This document shows positions 33,541-44,780 of a stretch of 64,000 nt of DNA, one piece after another. The DNA lies in contig CM055095.1 of the NCBI GenBank assembly GCA_029204225.1, forward strand, positions 22,572,006 to 22,636,005, written 5' to 3'. Each line of letters begins with the position of its first letter. Positions within the stretch are counted from its first letter, which is position 1. Under the pieces are notes generated by a model. The model was not told where the DNA came from, did no database searches, and saw only the letters and a list, made by a program, of their open reading frames with translations. Both the position numbers and the translations under genes were made by a program. This stretch comes from Diphasiastrum complanatum (lineage: Eukaryota; Streptophyta; Lycopodiopsida; Lycopodiales; Lycopodiaceae).

Positions 33541-33580
33541 GGATCATCAACAAAAGCAAATTGGGAAACATGCTGTGGGG

Positions 33581-33589
33581 TTAAATAGG
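33581..33589 (+). promoter_or_regulatory. TATA box of the accessory gene (Y)
   Basis: TTAAATAGG after GTGGGG and before CACTCAC is the counterpart of the box at 27240 in X. About 200 bases of GTGAGAGGCT-like leader repeats follow. Confidence 0.55.
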
Positions 33590-33790
33590 CACTCACGAGA
33601 CAGTGAGAGAGCCAGTGAGAGGGGGTGAGAGGCATTGTGAGAAGCTGTGAGGGAGAGCCAGTGGGAGGCTGTGAGAGAGAGGCATTGTGAGAGGCTGTGT
33701 GACAGACCGAGTGAGAGGCTGTGAGAGGGGGGCTGTGAGAGAGCCATTGAGAGGCTGTGAGGGTCATTTCGAGCAACAGGGTGTCGTGAG

Positions 33791-34117
33791 ATGGCGGAGG
33801 GCGAAGCCAGGAGGAAGCTCGAGGAAGATGTCCGAAGGCACAACGAAAGGCATCGGAAGCAAGAAGCAGACATTGCAGAGATGCTGCGAGAGACTCGGCA
33901 GAGACACCCAGAGCTGCAGATCCCCGCCCCCGCTGTCGAGCTGGATTTGAATGAGCAGATCGGAATGAACTTCACACGACGACAGCTCATCATGGTCAGG
34001 GAAAGGGCTGCCCGCCGTCGGGCTGACCAGGAGGCAGCTCGGGCTAACCGGGAGGCAGAGCGAGAGCGACAGAACAATGCACCTGACGAGTGCGAGGAGT
34101 CTGTGGAGGATCCGTAG
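33791..34117 (+). CDS. hAT-associated small charged helical protein (Y)
   Basis: An intact ORF of 108 codons, orthologous to 27418-27783. It has the same first helix (EARRKLEEDVRRHNERHRKQ), the core LNEQIGMNFTRRQLIMVRER and the Arg-rich helix. It lacks the first six residues of X and seven Pro/Ala residues in the linker. That this frame is uninterrupted in both X and Y, while the transposase in each is broken several times, is notable but could be chance because the ORF is short. Confidence 0.6.
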   Translation: MAEGEARRKLEEDVRRHNERHRKQEADIAEMLRETRQRHPELQIPAPAVELDLNEQIGMNFTRRQLIMVRERAARRRADQEAARANREAERERQNNAPDECEESVEDP

Positions 34118-34617
34118 AAATGTTTAGCATAGATGGGGTCTAGCCGTATGTGGCTGACTGTTGTTATTTAATGTTCATCAGTAGATGAGGCAGTATTTAG
34201 TGTCTGGCATGGTGTAAAGAACAGCCCCAGCCGTATGCGGCGGGAATACATATTGTAGTTTTGATACATCTGTTGAATTAATGTACGGTGTGTTTTTTGT
34301 GCAATGCGTGCCTTGTGTATTGCAATCTGGTGTATGTGATTATGAAATGCCATCAGGGGGGTTGTGTTTCTGTGTTCTGCATATGCTCTCAAACTCTGTA
34401 CTGAAAACTAATTGAAAACACGCACACACCATTTGAAGTAAAACTGCAAGTAGAACATCACAATTACAAATTGACAAATACACATTGTGCAGTGAATAGA
34501 ATACGTCCAACACCAAATATAATATGAAGATTGGTCTGAATACAGCGTTCGACAATCTGGCCGCCAAACATGGAACATGATATCAAACTGCTAAAAATAA
34601 AATGACGGAGCTACAAT
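34118..34617. other. intergenic DNA between the convergent hAT genes (Y)
   Basis: About 500 bp, diverged from the equivalent stretch in X but with the same start (TGTTTAGCATAGATGGGGTC-like). No gene is seen. Confidence 0.45.
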
Positions 34618-37600
34618 CAATGCTCTGCCTCAAACTCAGATGAATGCTCCGGAGACAACTCAGGGCCCAGAGCTGACTCTCGCAACTGGTATCTATGTCT
34701 GTCTGGTACTGGCATGGGCTATGTATCCGAGGGGAAAGAGTCGTCATCCTCATCCTCCCAATCTGCCTCCGCATCAGCCCCCAAGCAGGCTAAACCAACA
34801 ACACCTCCTGTAGCTGGCTGTAATACAACACCTCTACCAGCAACTGGAGCCCTGCGAGGTCGTCCTCTCTTCCTTAGCAGTTTTTGTGCCCTGCCTTTCT
34901 TGTTCGGTGCACCCTTGGGCCTTCCTGGCCTCTTGCGGACGAGGAGAGCCTTCAATGCCTCATCACCCCCATGCAGATCACCTGGCTGACTAGGCTGAGC
35001 CCAAGCTGCGGCCGGCTGGGATAGAGTAGCCAAAGATGGGTGTCCCTATGCAGCTGATAGTGGAGGATAGGTCCGAGGAGTGTGTGCCCGTGGGCCTGCT
35101 GCTGGTGGACGAACTAGATGTGGAGGGGCCGTCCCTGTAGGAGGCAAGTACAGCGGCGATAAGTACTGAAAGGGGCGCTGTGGTGGACGGTACTGGTACA
35201 TCCTGGGTGCTGCCAAAGGAGGAGGATGTGCTGTGGGTGCTGCCAAAGGAGGAGCCGGTGTCGTGGGTGCTGCCAATGGAGGAGGATGTGCCGTGGGTGC
35301 TGCCACTGGAGGAGCGTCTGTAGATGTGGGTGCTGCAAGAGAAGATCTGGGCACAGATGGTGGCCTGCCATGGAGGCCTGCTGCTGGAAAAGTGGATGGC
35401 GATGAAGGGGCTGCAGGCCTCAACGGTATCGGTGGCACTGGAGGTGCTGTGCGGCGCACATACACCCTCTGAGGAACTGGAGGAACTGCAGGCACCTTGT
35501 GTAGCTGCTCTGGCTGAGACTCTGTGTAGGGCATGCTGGCTAGAGAGGATGGGGGTGCCCTGACGCTCGGCATCTGCTGGGCCTCTGAATCCAAGTCTAC
35601 AATCAAGTCGTCCAACTCGGCATCCGAATACAAATGGTCTGGGCTCTGGGACTCATCATGAGCACCATCCTCGGGAACATCCCGTGCCTCATCCTGTGCA
35701 CCATGCGGACCCAGCATGGCCTCCCAATCGGTACAATCAAAGTCTTCTGGTGACTCCTCTGGTGTGCTGTCATAGAAATGCCTATGGCTCTGTGATGCAC
35801 GCATCCAAGCAGCTGCGGAAGGTAAACCCAAATCAGTCTGCCCCCTATCAAGAGCCTCCTTCATCATATCAACATAAGAAGGTATGCCACTGCCCCACCC
35901 TGTGTGCCCTGCCCGTCTCCCGGTATAATCTGTGGCATGTGTCCCACCTCTACCACGTGATGCACCTATGACCCCTGCTCTAGGCATGTGCCCAACACCT
36001 GTATCATATGCCTCATCCCGCTCTGATCTGGCGAACACAACCCGAATAGGCTCATCCTCATCCTGATCATCCTCTGACACTGGCTCATCTGCCTCGTACA
36101 ATGGGGGCTCTCTGTGCTCAAGCCCAAGCTCTCTCTCTCTCATCTCGGCAAGCTCCCTCTCTCTCTCTGCCATCAACTGTGTGCCCAGGTCATCTGCAGG
36201 CATGGGATGGGTGCTGTCCGTAGGCAAGTCAACCTGGCGCTCCAAATCGGATATCTTCGTCTGCAAGGTTTAAAATTGGAATGTCAGAGAAACAACTCTA
36301 TCAAGAAATGAAACCAACATACCAGGAGTCAACCAACATGCTATGAAAGGTTAGCTTATCACCTGCAATGTGCTCGTAATGGTCGGAAGTCTCCTGGCGA
36401 GACGTGCATTGGTGCTACAGAACACCAATCGCTCCAACTGACTCACTGACAACCGGTTTCTTCTCCTCGTGTGAATGAGTGCCCATGTGCTCCAATTACG
36501 CTCACACACGGAGGCAGCACAATCCTGTGGTGCGTGCATTGAAATACTTCAGCACATTGTCTTCAACGAAACACAACAATGGAGGATAAAATGAGATGCA
36601 TACCTGAGAAAGGACACGCAGTGCAAGACGCTGTATAGATGGGTATGTGCTACCGAACATGGTCCACCAGGTAATGGGTAGCTGCCTCCTCTCTGGATCC
36701 TGAGCAGCCGGGTGGCCGAATGTGCCCATGCCGAAACGAAATGCAGCGAGCTCCTCCATGAGCCTGATAGGATCCAAACCTATGTGTGGACCCACCCTGT
36801 GAATGTACTGAAGCCAATCAGCCTCGAGCTCCCTGTCTGCGATCTGTGTCGGAGAGAGGAAGAGGGGATGCAGCATGTGTGCAACGCTGTGGATACTCTT
36901 GTGGAAGTAGTTCCACCGCGTCTCCCAGATGAACTTCAGCTCTGTCATCCTGCAGGTGAGAGGCATGTGGTTTAGGGCATTACGAAAAAACGTAACATCG
37001 ACAGAAAAACAAACTAGCAAACACTGAAAAGATAAAGAACAATTACAACACTGTACCGCTTACCTCTCTGGCTGCAAGATGGGCAGCTGCAGGAACTGTC
37101 CAATCCGGTCCATGAGCTCATATACCAGTCCAAATGTCGACCCCTCGCTGTCAGCCATGCGGAGCACAATGTAAAGTGGTCGAAGCAGTCCTGACAATGT
37201 TTGTGCATCCCTCCAAAACTGGTCTCCCCTCACCGTGGAAGAAAACTGCTCCCCATCCTCAATGCGCGGAAATGTAATGGCACACCAAAGATCACTGGCA
37301 ACCATCTGTAGAAGCTGCGCCCTGCACCTGATCAGACGGTCGATGACCACCAAGTCGAATGCAAAGCGTGTGGGGGCTGGCTTACGGAGGTCTAGATGGC
37401 TGAACACCCGGAACATGGCAAGAACACGCCTCTTCCTCGTGACAAAAGTCACCAGGAAGAGGGCCTCACGGACGATGGCTCTAACCCAGGGAAGTGCACC
37501 TATGTCCCCCATCAGAAGGTCTATGTCGTGCGCGGCACAGGGGGTATGAACAATGTGAGGGAACTCGGCCTCTAGCAGTACACCCATCTGAATGCAGTTC

Positions 37601-38460
37601 GTGGCATTGTCCGTCACCACTGTGACGACATGCTGTGGGCCTATGGACAGGATGGAAGACCTGATGACATCAAACATGAACTCTGCAGATATGACTCTCC
37701 CCCCCCCTGCTGCAATCCACTGCCCTCAAAAACTGTGTGCCCATGCAGCTGGAGACCAGTATGTTGAGGATCGGCCTCCTCCTGACATCAGTCCAGCCAT
37801 CGGACATGATGCTGCAACCGTAAGTGGCCCAGTGGCGACGTAGAGGCTCCATCTCTCTAGACAGTGACTCGACCCTATACCTCAGCATGTGTGTGCGGAC
37901 AACCTCTGAACTAGGGACTCTCCAGCTAGGGCTGACAGACTGTGCAAGGCGGAAGGCCTTTCTGAAGGGCTCGGAGTCGGTGATGGCAAATGGAAGGTTC
38001 AGCTCATAAATCAGGCTGGCCACGGCCTGTGTGGCCTCTCTATCCATGTGCGGCTGATGCGCGCCGCGAATGCTCTGTTGCCTAAGAACTCTCCCAGCTG
38101 GGCGACGAGTAGCGGACCTCCAGCACGGTGCACCAAACATGACGGGAATGGATGATGACGCGACAGCTTGGGCACTAGTGGATGCATCAGCGTAGACGTG
38201 GAATGGGGAGAGTGGGATGCACTGGCCGGGATGGGTGCAGCAGCGTAAGTGGGGTACACTGGTGGAGGGTGGACATCTGGCATGGGATACGAAAACTGCT
38301 GGGTAGGGTGGTCATCCGGATGTGAAGGGAGGGAGGAAGGGATCTCCTCAACATCCTTGAAGGCCTCGTCACTGGCATCCGGGGCCTGCTCCTGCTCGGG
38401 AGGCGGAGAGTCCATGAGGAAGTCGTAAACTGGGGGAGTGCGAGCAACAGTAGGTGGTGG
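34618..38460 (-). pseudogene. hAT transposase (Y), BED finger missing
   Basis: Exons match X: about 38415-37064, 36949-36604 (346 nt as in X), 36524-36363 (162 nt as in X) and 36260-34618. DUF659 (CSIMSDGWTDVRRRPILNIL; TVVTDNATNCIQMG; CAAHDIDLLMGDIG) and the hAT dimerisation block are present. The region where X breaks (VVIDR, 31021) is in frame here. Lesions in Y are loss of the N-terminal finger, a 1-base loss near 38193, an extra C in a C-run near 37697 and a TAG at 35046 inside the extension. The AT-hook tail (GRPKGAPNKKGRAQK; KRGRPRRAP) is conserved at 34850-34940. Confidence 0.8.
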
Positions 38461-38659
38461 TAGCAGGGGAGGACGCGATCAGTGCAATGCGAAGACAGCC
38501 GGGAGGGCGCGGACAGTAGGGCGATGGGCGGACAGCAGGGAGGGCGCGGACAGTAGGGCGACGGGCAGGGAGAGAGATGAAGCGAGGGGGGGGGATTAGG
38601 TTAAAAAAAAATACAGTAATATATTAAATATTAAAAAATATTATATACTAAAAAATATA

Positions 38660-38753
38660 AAATATTGTGGTACCGCGGATCAGTATGGATCCGCGGTACC
38701 ACACTGGATCCGCGGTACCGGGATCCGCGGATCCTGGTACCGCTGGATCTATG

Positions 38754-38754
<1 letters not shown>
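38660..38754. repeat. right terminal foldback of Y, GGTACC and GGATCC words
   Basis: This end has about four GGTACC and several GGATCC words in the same spacing as the GGTACC words of X. The reverse complement of the terminus starts TCATAGATCCAGCGG. Confidence 0.7.
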
Positions 38755-38793
<39 letters not shown>

Positions 38794-38968
38794 AAGGAAG
38801 CGGATGGCGGACGCGGACACGCCAGGGGTGCGTCCGCGTCCGGACGCATCTGATTTTTTTTTTTTTTTTTTTTTAAAAAATGCATCCGGACCCCTGGACG
38901 CATCTGTTTTTTTTTTTCAAAAAAAAAAAATAAAAAAAAAGGGCCCGGACCCTCATGTCTGATATATT

Positions 38969-39011
<43 letters not shown>

Positions 39012-39123
39012 GATTGCAAAAAAATTCCGTTCAAAAAAAAAATTTGCCCGCAAATTGCGACCCCCAGCAAATCGGGGGTCACGATTCGAACTGCTGTCCG
39101 GATCGCGGTCTGCAATTCGGCAG

Positions 39124-39171
<48 letters not shown>

Positions 39172-39178
39172 CCTCCCT

Positions 39179-39222
<44 letters not shown>
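38755..39222. repeat. microsatellite and homopolymer cluster
   Basis: In order: (TA)n 38758-38792; the GC-rich AAGGAAGCGG flank; a T22 run and A-runs (38855-38940); (TA)n then (TG)n (38962-39009); (CT)n with an internal (CCCT)n block (39127-39219). Three CCGGACGCATC/TGCATCCGGACC words (38849-38908) form inverted repeats around the T-run. No gene is seen. Confidence 0.85.
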
Positions 39223-39225
39223 ATT

Positions 39226-39256
39226 CGCGAATCACTGTAAAAAAAACAGCGATTCG
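39226..39256. repeat. small inverted repeat, GCGAATC...GATTCGC
   Basis: GCGAATCACTGT and ACAGCGATTCGC flank an A-run, a 12-base hairpin with one mismatch; another GCGAATCGC follows at 39275. Confidence 0.6.
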
Positions 39257-39324
39257 CTGGTTTTTTTTGTTCTGCGAATCGCACATATAAAAGAAAAAAA
39301 TTCCACATATACGAAGAAATACTC

Positions 39325-40057
39325 ATGCAAATTGAAGACTATGAGAGCAGCCATGAAGCATGGGAAAGACTAAAGCAGAAGTGCGAAGTGAGGACTGCCG
39401 CTTCGGTGATGCACCTACACAATCAGCTGCAATCTATGCGATGGGATGGCAATCAATTGGATCAGCATGTCGAGAGGATCAGAACGATCTTCGCTCAGCT
39501 TGTTGCATTTGGACAGGAGCACCAGGTCCCAGCAGCACAGCAGCTAATGTACGTCATGAAAACTCTACCAACGGCCTATCGGCCATTGAGAATGCTAATT
39601 CTGAGCCTACCAGATATGACAGCGGGCTATGAGTCTTCTCGCTGATGAGAGACTGATGAGAGACGAAGGAGAAGGAAGCAGTGATCAGAAGAAGGCTCTT
39701 TTCACAAAAGGAAAGAAGAAAAGCAAGAGCAAGCCCAGATTCGACAAGACGAACACCAAGTATTCGAGCAGAGGATATGACAACCAACAATCTTCTTCCT
39801 GTGATCACTGTCACAAGCCGGGACACACATCCAATAGATGCTGGTTTAACACGACAATACCTTGCATGCACTGCAAGAAGAAGGGACATTCTGCATATGA
39901 ATGCAAATTCAACCCCAAAAGAAAGAACAAGGCCAAAAAGGCGAATGTTGCAGAGTCGTCGAAGGATGCAGACAAGAGCGATGAAGACTTCACGATATTC
40001 GATGAAGCTTCAACAAGCTATACTGAACAAGACTACTACATATATACAATTCAGTAG
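39325..40057 (+). pseudogene. copia gag with two zinc knuckles
   Basis: Frame 39325-39645 carries the UBN2-type gag core (SSHEAWERLKQKCEVRTAAS, QLMYVMKTLPTAYRPLRMLI). After a frame shift near 39635, frame 39629-40057 carries two CCHC knuckles: CDHCHKPGHTSNRC and CMHCKKKGHSAYEC, followed by a Lys-rich part. Two knuckles are less common in copia gag than one. Confidence 0.8.
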
Positions 40058-40059
40058 CA

Positions 40060-40752
40060 ACTTCACACATTACCTGCAACAAGAAAATCTTGATCAACTA
40101 CAGAGAACTCGAAAACAACAGAGCAGTGATTCTAGGCGACGGGAGCCGACACGATGTCAAGGGCATTGGGACTCTACAACTACGTTCACTGTCGGGACAG
40201 GCAGAGCTGCCAGGCTCTATGTTCCCTCACTAAGAAGAGACCTGCTATCAATCTCAAAGATGGCAGATCTCGGAATTCAAGTTCTGTTCGATGGCAATGT
40301 ATGCCGGATGATCGAGAAAACAACAAACAAAGTTGCTGACTGTTGGATGCAAAGAAGGTAATCTCTACCAAGCCAAGATAATCAGCAGTTCTGATAACAT
40401 ACTAAATGCATCAGAAAACGAAGATCAACTCTGGCACAAAAGAATGTATCATCTAAACATGAGAAGCCTCTACGACATGAGTAGAAAAGACAGTCACAAA
40501 TCTGAAGATATCTAGACCCGACACCGAATTATGTGAAGCTTGCCAAAAGGGCAAACAACATCGAAGTCCATTTGTACATGAGAGAAGAAGAGCAAAAGAA
40601 GTTCTTGAGCTCGTCCACTCAGAGGTCTGTGGACCGATGAAAGTCGATTCGCTCTCAGGATCAAGGTACTTCTTGACGTCATTGATGACTACAGCCAGAT
40701 GACAACAATCTATTACTTAAAGAAAAAATCTGAAGTGTTTGACTCTTTCAAG
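40060..40752 (+). pseudogene. copia protease, pre-integrase and start of integrase
   Basis: Across several frames one can read a GDGSRHDVKGIG-like flap, RRDLLSISKMADLGIQVLFD, LWHKRMYHLNMRSLYDMS and CEACQKGKQHRSPF (finger), then LELVHSEVCGPMKVDSLSGS. It ends at KKSEVFDSFK just before the deletion joint. The DSG active site is not clearly preserved. Confidence 0.65.
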
Positions 40753-40754
40753 TA

Positions 40755-41608
40755 ATGCATCTGAGTCAATCAGAATACGCCGAAAAGGTGCTAAAGCAGT
40801 ACCGAATGGTGGACTGCAAAGAAAAAGCCACACCAATGATAGCTGGAGCCAGATTGACAAAAGAGGACTGCCCGAATACTGATGAGGAGAGGCAGAAAAT
40901 GGAAGGTATACCATATCAAAATTTGATCAGTAGTCTGATGTATCTCACAATCTGTACCAGACCCAACTTGTCCTTCCCTCTATGCATTGAGCCAATTCTC
41001 CTCGAATCTTGGCATGGCACATTGGCAAATGGCGAAGAGAATTCTGCAATATCTGAAAGGCACCCAAAGTATGGGATTGACCTACAAAGCAGAAAAAGAA
41101 AAAAAAGGATTCAAGCTGCAACAGTACAGTGATGCAAGTTGGGCGAGCTGCAAAGACGACAGCAAGTCTGTGACAGGAGGGTGTTCGATAGCATGCGGAG
41201 CAGCAATCAACTAGATATGCAAAAAGCAAACGTTAGTGGCTCAATCCTCATGCGAAGCTGAATATGTCGCAACTTCGAAGATGGCGAATGAGGTAGTAGG
41301 TTTAAGGATGATGCTGGAGGCGATTGGCATTCAATAAAGAGAACCATGCACGATGATGATGGATTCTCAAAGTGCTATATATTTGTCCCAGGATCTAGTC
41401 TTCCATTCAAAGACCAAACACATACCTTTGACGTACCATCACATTCGAGACTTGATCTCGAAAGGAGACCTGAGAGTCTAGTACATAAAGTCAAAGGACA
41501 TGGTTGCAGATTTGCTCACGAAGCCGCTCAACAAACCATTGTTCACAAAACAGAGAAACGCAATGGGACTGAACAAACACAACAAAGGTTGCAACGTTCA
41601 AGAGGGAG
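40755..41608 (+). pseudogene. copia RT end and RNase H
   Basis: Directly after the integrase break comes HLSQSEYAEKVLKQYRMVD, the last block of copia RT (the YVDD catalytic part is deleted). Then SLMYLTICTRPNLSF, and RNase H with HWQMAKRILQYLKGTQSMGL, YSDASWASCKDDSKSVTGG, SSCEAEYVA and MVADLLTKPLNK. An AGAGGGAG polypurine run (41601-41608) ends the coding part. Confidence 0.75.
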
Positions 41609-42060
41609 TGCTGGAAATGGTGAACTTATGCAACCATTCCCTGGCATTCCCTAAAGACGAAGCGAAGGTCGAAGAAAAGGTGTTCGTTCCTGCAACGAAG
41701 TGTTTGATAAATCGAAGGCAAAATGTTCGATGTTCGTCCCTGCTACCAAATGACGAAGACACCCTAGAAGGAAAGGACGAACCAAAAAAAAACTAGTCGA
41801 GCCAACCGTTGGTAGCTCGACGAGCGTGGAGTCTAGTACTACCACGCTCGGCCACTAAAGGCAACGTCATCAGAGGATAACTAACCAACAGTTTAGGATT
41901 AAACCTGTCTTGTAAAATGTTGCTTAGTGTCCTTACAATTTCCCTAGGTAGGATAAGTTAAAGGATCGATTACAGATAAAATATATGAACTTACAAAACA
42001 AGAGAGAGAGCAGAGCTAGCATACTGTTAGTGTTGTAAGGCTGGAGAATTGAGCACACAC
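41609..42060 (+). repeat. 3' LTR of copia element 3
   Basis: TGCTGGAAATGG follows the polypurine run directly, as expected for the LTR start. The end near ACACA at about 42059 is a guess, because no second copy exists in the window. Confidence 0.5.
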
Positions 42061-42860
42061 TGAAAGATGAAATGCAGTAGGAAGGAGGTATAGTAGAGGC
42101 AGGGAGGACAAGATTTTTTCATAGAAAGAAGTTCAATAGAAACATTCCTTACATCCAGAACACCTGCGTTTCATACATGCCATTCTGAACCTTTGGATGT
42201 ATTTTGTTCCAACTTAGTTTTCAACCATGGCATAGTAATCTTTAAGCCAAGGACGAATAGTAGATATAATTTCTATATTCTGTGGCTTCAATCCCTAGCA
42301 ATGGCCAAACCATTGAACTTCTTCAGCCTTCTCAGTTGCTGAAAAAAAATCAAATGTATGCACTTCCACTCAAAATATTTAAATGAAGCGCATACAGCAA
42401 CTTGCAACCTTTCACGAGGTGTCAACAGTCTCCTTTCTCCAATTCACTTCACAAAAAGATCAATAAAAAGTTACTTTGAAAAGGTTCTACTTTCTTTCTT
42501 TCCTGAAAATAGGACTATTGCAGGGTGTGCTAGGAATATGCTGAAGGCCAAAAAACTACTGAACAGATTCTGGATAGAAAATATAGGAGTCCATTTCTTA
42601 ATTAGGTGTTCTACAGAAGCAGTTGAGGGTAAGACCCCCGAGGAAGTTGCAAGAGTTAGATCAAAAGTTGACAAATGAGTAATTGCTGCTTGTGTAGCCT
42701 ATGCACATTTCATGACAGAAGGGACCAAAAAGCCAAGAACCTTATTTTCATGGGGTATGTAGGAGGAAAAGGGTTAGAAGCTTCATGGTTTGCAGGCCAA
42801 GCTACTCAATATGAGTTATGATGTAATCTTTGATGAAGAATCCACCTACAACATGAAGAA
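42061..42860 (+). pseudogene. decayed copia integrase C-terminal fragment
   Basis: Frame 42358-42678 contains ARNMLKAKKLLNRFWIENIG and TEAVEGKTPEEVA, the end of a copia integrase core. Past stops one still reads VAYAHF near 42700 and SYDVIFDEESTYNM near 42820, the block just before the linker. The start near 42420 is vague. It is older than the other copia copies. Confidence 0.6.
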
Positions 42861-44780
42861 CAGAAAACACGGACACTCATCGTTGATGATGAGAAACCTC
42901 AAGAAAAGGAAAATAAACAGCTGCTAGTGTGCAAGATCCACAAAAACCAAGGGATTGAATTCCATAAGACTTTGTTGAATCGGGTAATATCTATTCCTGA
43001 TAGACACATGAGAGCATGAACCTTAATCTACCCTCAGTGTCTAAATAGATTTGGACTTCCACGTCATTGGCATTGGTTGGTGTACAGATCGGATAGAGGA
43101 GATCATACATCAAAGTGGTGGTGATGGATTTGAACTTGGGAGTATACTGGTGTCAACACTTATGCACTGATGATGTGGTGTTACACTCATCTTCACCTGA
43201 TGCTTTGCAAGCACATGTTTTTCATTGAGAGGTTTTCCAGTCAATCCCTTGAAGAAAGTCCATGCAAACCTTTCACTTGGGGGACAAACTTCTATAAATA
43301 ATATCTTGATACACTTTCGAGGGGTTTATTTCCATATCCTTCATTCAGAACAAGACCAACAGCCATGACCAAACTAAGAAAGAGTTACTCCTCCTTAGTA
43401 TTACAAAGGAGGAAGTGCGTCCAGCTACACTTGTATTGTGCTCGTGAAGTCCCATTTCTTCCAGACATTGATCACTCCAACGATGGTTTGGTTCGCTGGG
43501 CTTACATATTCCAACTGGTCTTGCATCTTTCGACTCCTCTCTAGGAATCCATGTTGTCACACATGATCTTTACACCGGATTGTCCTAGTGGAGCTTGCTG
43601 TCTCTCCTATAAAGGTGGAGGCACTCTTCATGCTTTGCAGAGTCTTTCAACAAATACAGACACCAGGAGCTACCACTAGAAATGATTTTTGCGCAGCCTT
43701 CGTGGCTTGCTTATCTTCAAGTCTTTTTCTTATAGAACTGTCAACTGTTTTATGACATCTGCACAGTCAGATGCGTGTGGGATTGCCTCCTAGGGGTTAA
43801 GCCCACTAATGTTGAGGGCAAACCTTATTTCTTTGTGTTTCAAGAGGAAATTTTGCAGCAAGTAATCCTAAGGGATTCCAAGGAAGAAGGCCATTGTATT
43901 GCTTGGCAAGGTATCTAGAAGTATATCTTGCTTCTTGACTCTGGATGTGGCTTTGTGTCTTGGTTCTCTTGTGGCTCTACTTTTGTTACCAACAGATTCA
44001 TGACTGAAGGGAGGCCTTTCTAGTTGACCAATGCTTGTTTACCAAGCTTGAGGCTTAAGAATGATAACGAATTATGCCACCGACAGCTGCATGTTGCCAG
44101 TGTTTGAAAAATGTCCAACTCTTGAAGTCACAAGCTGGTAACTCTCGCAACTCTCAAGCTTATTCAGTTTTATGAGTGGCGTTTATGCTTTGCCTACACA
44201 TGTCAATTTTGAAAATTGTTTAAAACTAGTTGTAGGTGTCCGATTGAGGTGAAGTAATGTCCCACTCCTGTCTACATACAACGAACCCAAGCCCCCTCTC
44301 ACTCTGCCTCTGAGGCGCCACCTAGGCCTAACTGGAGGTAAAAATGGCTCCACATGTGTCTCCGCATCGGGGTCGACTAGCAACTGGTCTCAATGGCTGG
44401 CTGGCTGACCCATCATGGAAGTATGTCTCTCGCAGCATCTCTACCTCAGCATCTATAAATGTGGTTGCGCACACTGATATACTCATGCCCCGCCCATCTG
44501 GGCTAGTAAATCGCAACAAATGACCCTAGAGAGTGACCCAGTGAACTCAAAACCACAATGGTAGCATCTTCATCTACGGGCACCTGAACCATGGGGCGTA
44601 GCCACATCCCCCCTGTATAAGGTCAACCTCTGCTCACATGCCCTGCCAACAACCGACATGGTGTCGATGTGACTTGTCAGCTACCGTGTTTGCAATCGCT
44701 CAAAGCCCTGCAAAACATACACACACCATGCAAACATTCAGTACGTTGCACAATGGATACCACTCATTTCACAAATTCGG
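42861..44780. other. DNA without a recognisable gene
   Basis: About 1.9 kb of mixed composition with many stops in all frames. It may hold further worn copia DNA, but I could not confirm any block. The minus-strand frames at 44183-44383 and 44328-44519 show no known domain. Confidence 0.4.

Larger units (their letters stand above)
33088..38754 (-). mobile_element. two-gene hAT element Y (DUF659 type)
   Basis: It is a sister of X in the same orientation, bounded by TCATAG at 33088 and CTATGA at 38754 inside (TA)n. It has the same gene order, introns and ends, is about 5.7 kb and is very similar to X, even in introns. It has lost the BED-finger part of the transposase, which is replaced by a short GC-rich repeat (38460-38600). 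Confidence 0.8.
39320..42060 (+). mobile_element. Ty1/copia element 3 with internal deletion
   Basis: The plus-strand order is gag (39325-40057), protease and pre-integrase (about 40110-40560), the first third of integrase (40560-40750), then directly the last part of RT (40755), RNase H (40987-41560), polypurine tract and 3' LTR (41609 to about 42060). The 5' LTR and start of gag are missing. The proteins are close to copia fragment 2. Confidence 0.8.

Noticed and set aside
39009-39326. Arg/Glu repeat protein on the minus strand and Ser/Leu repeat proteins on the plus strand
   Set aside because: They only translate the (CT)n and (CCCT)n microsatellite.
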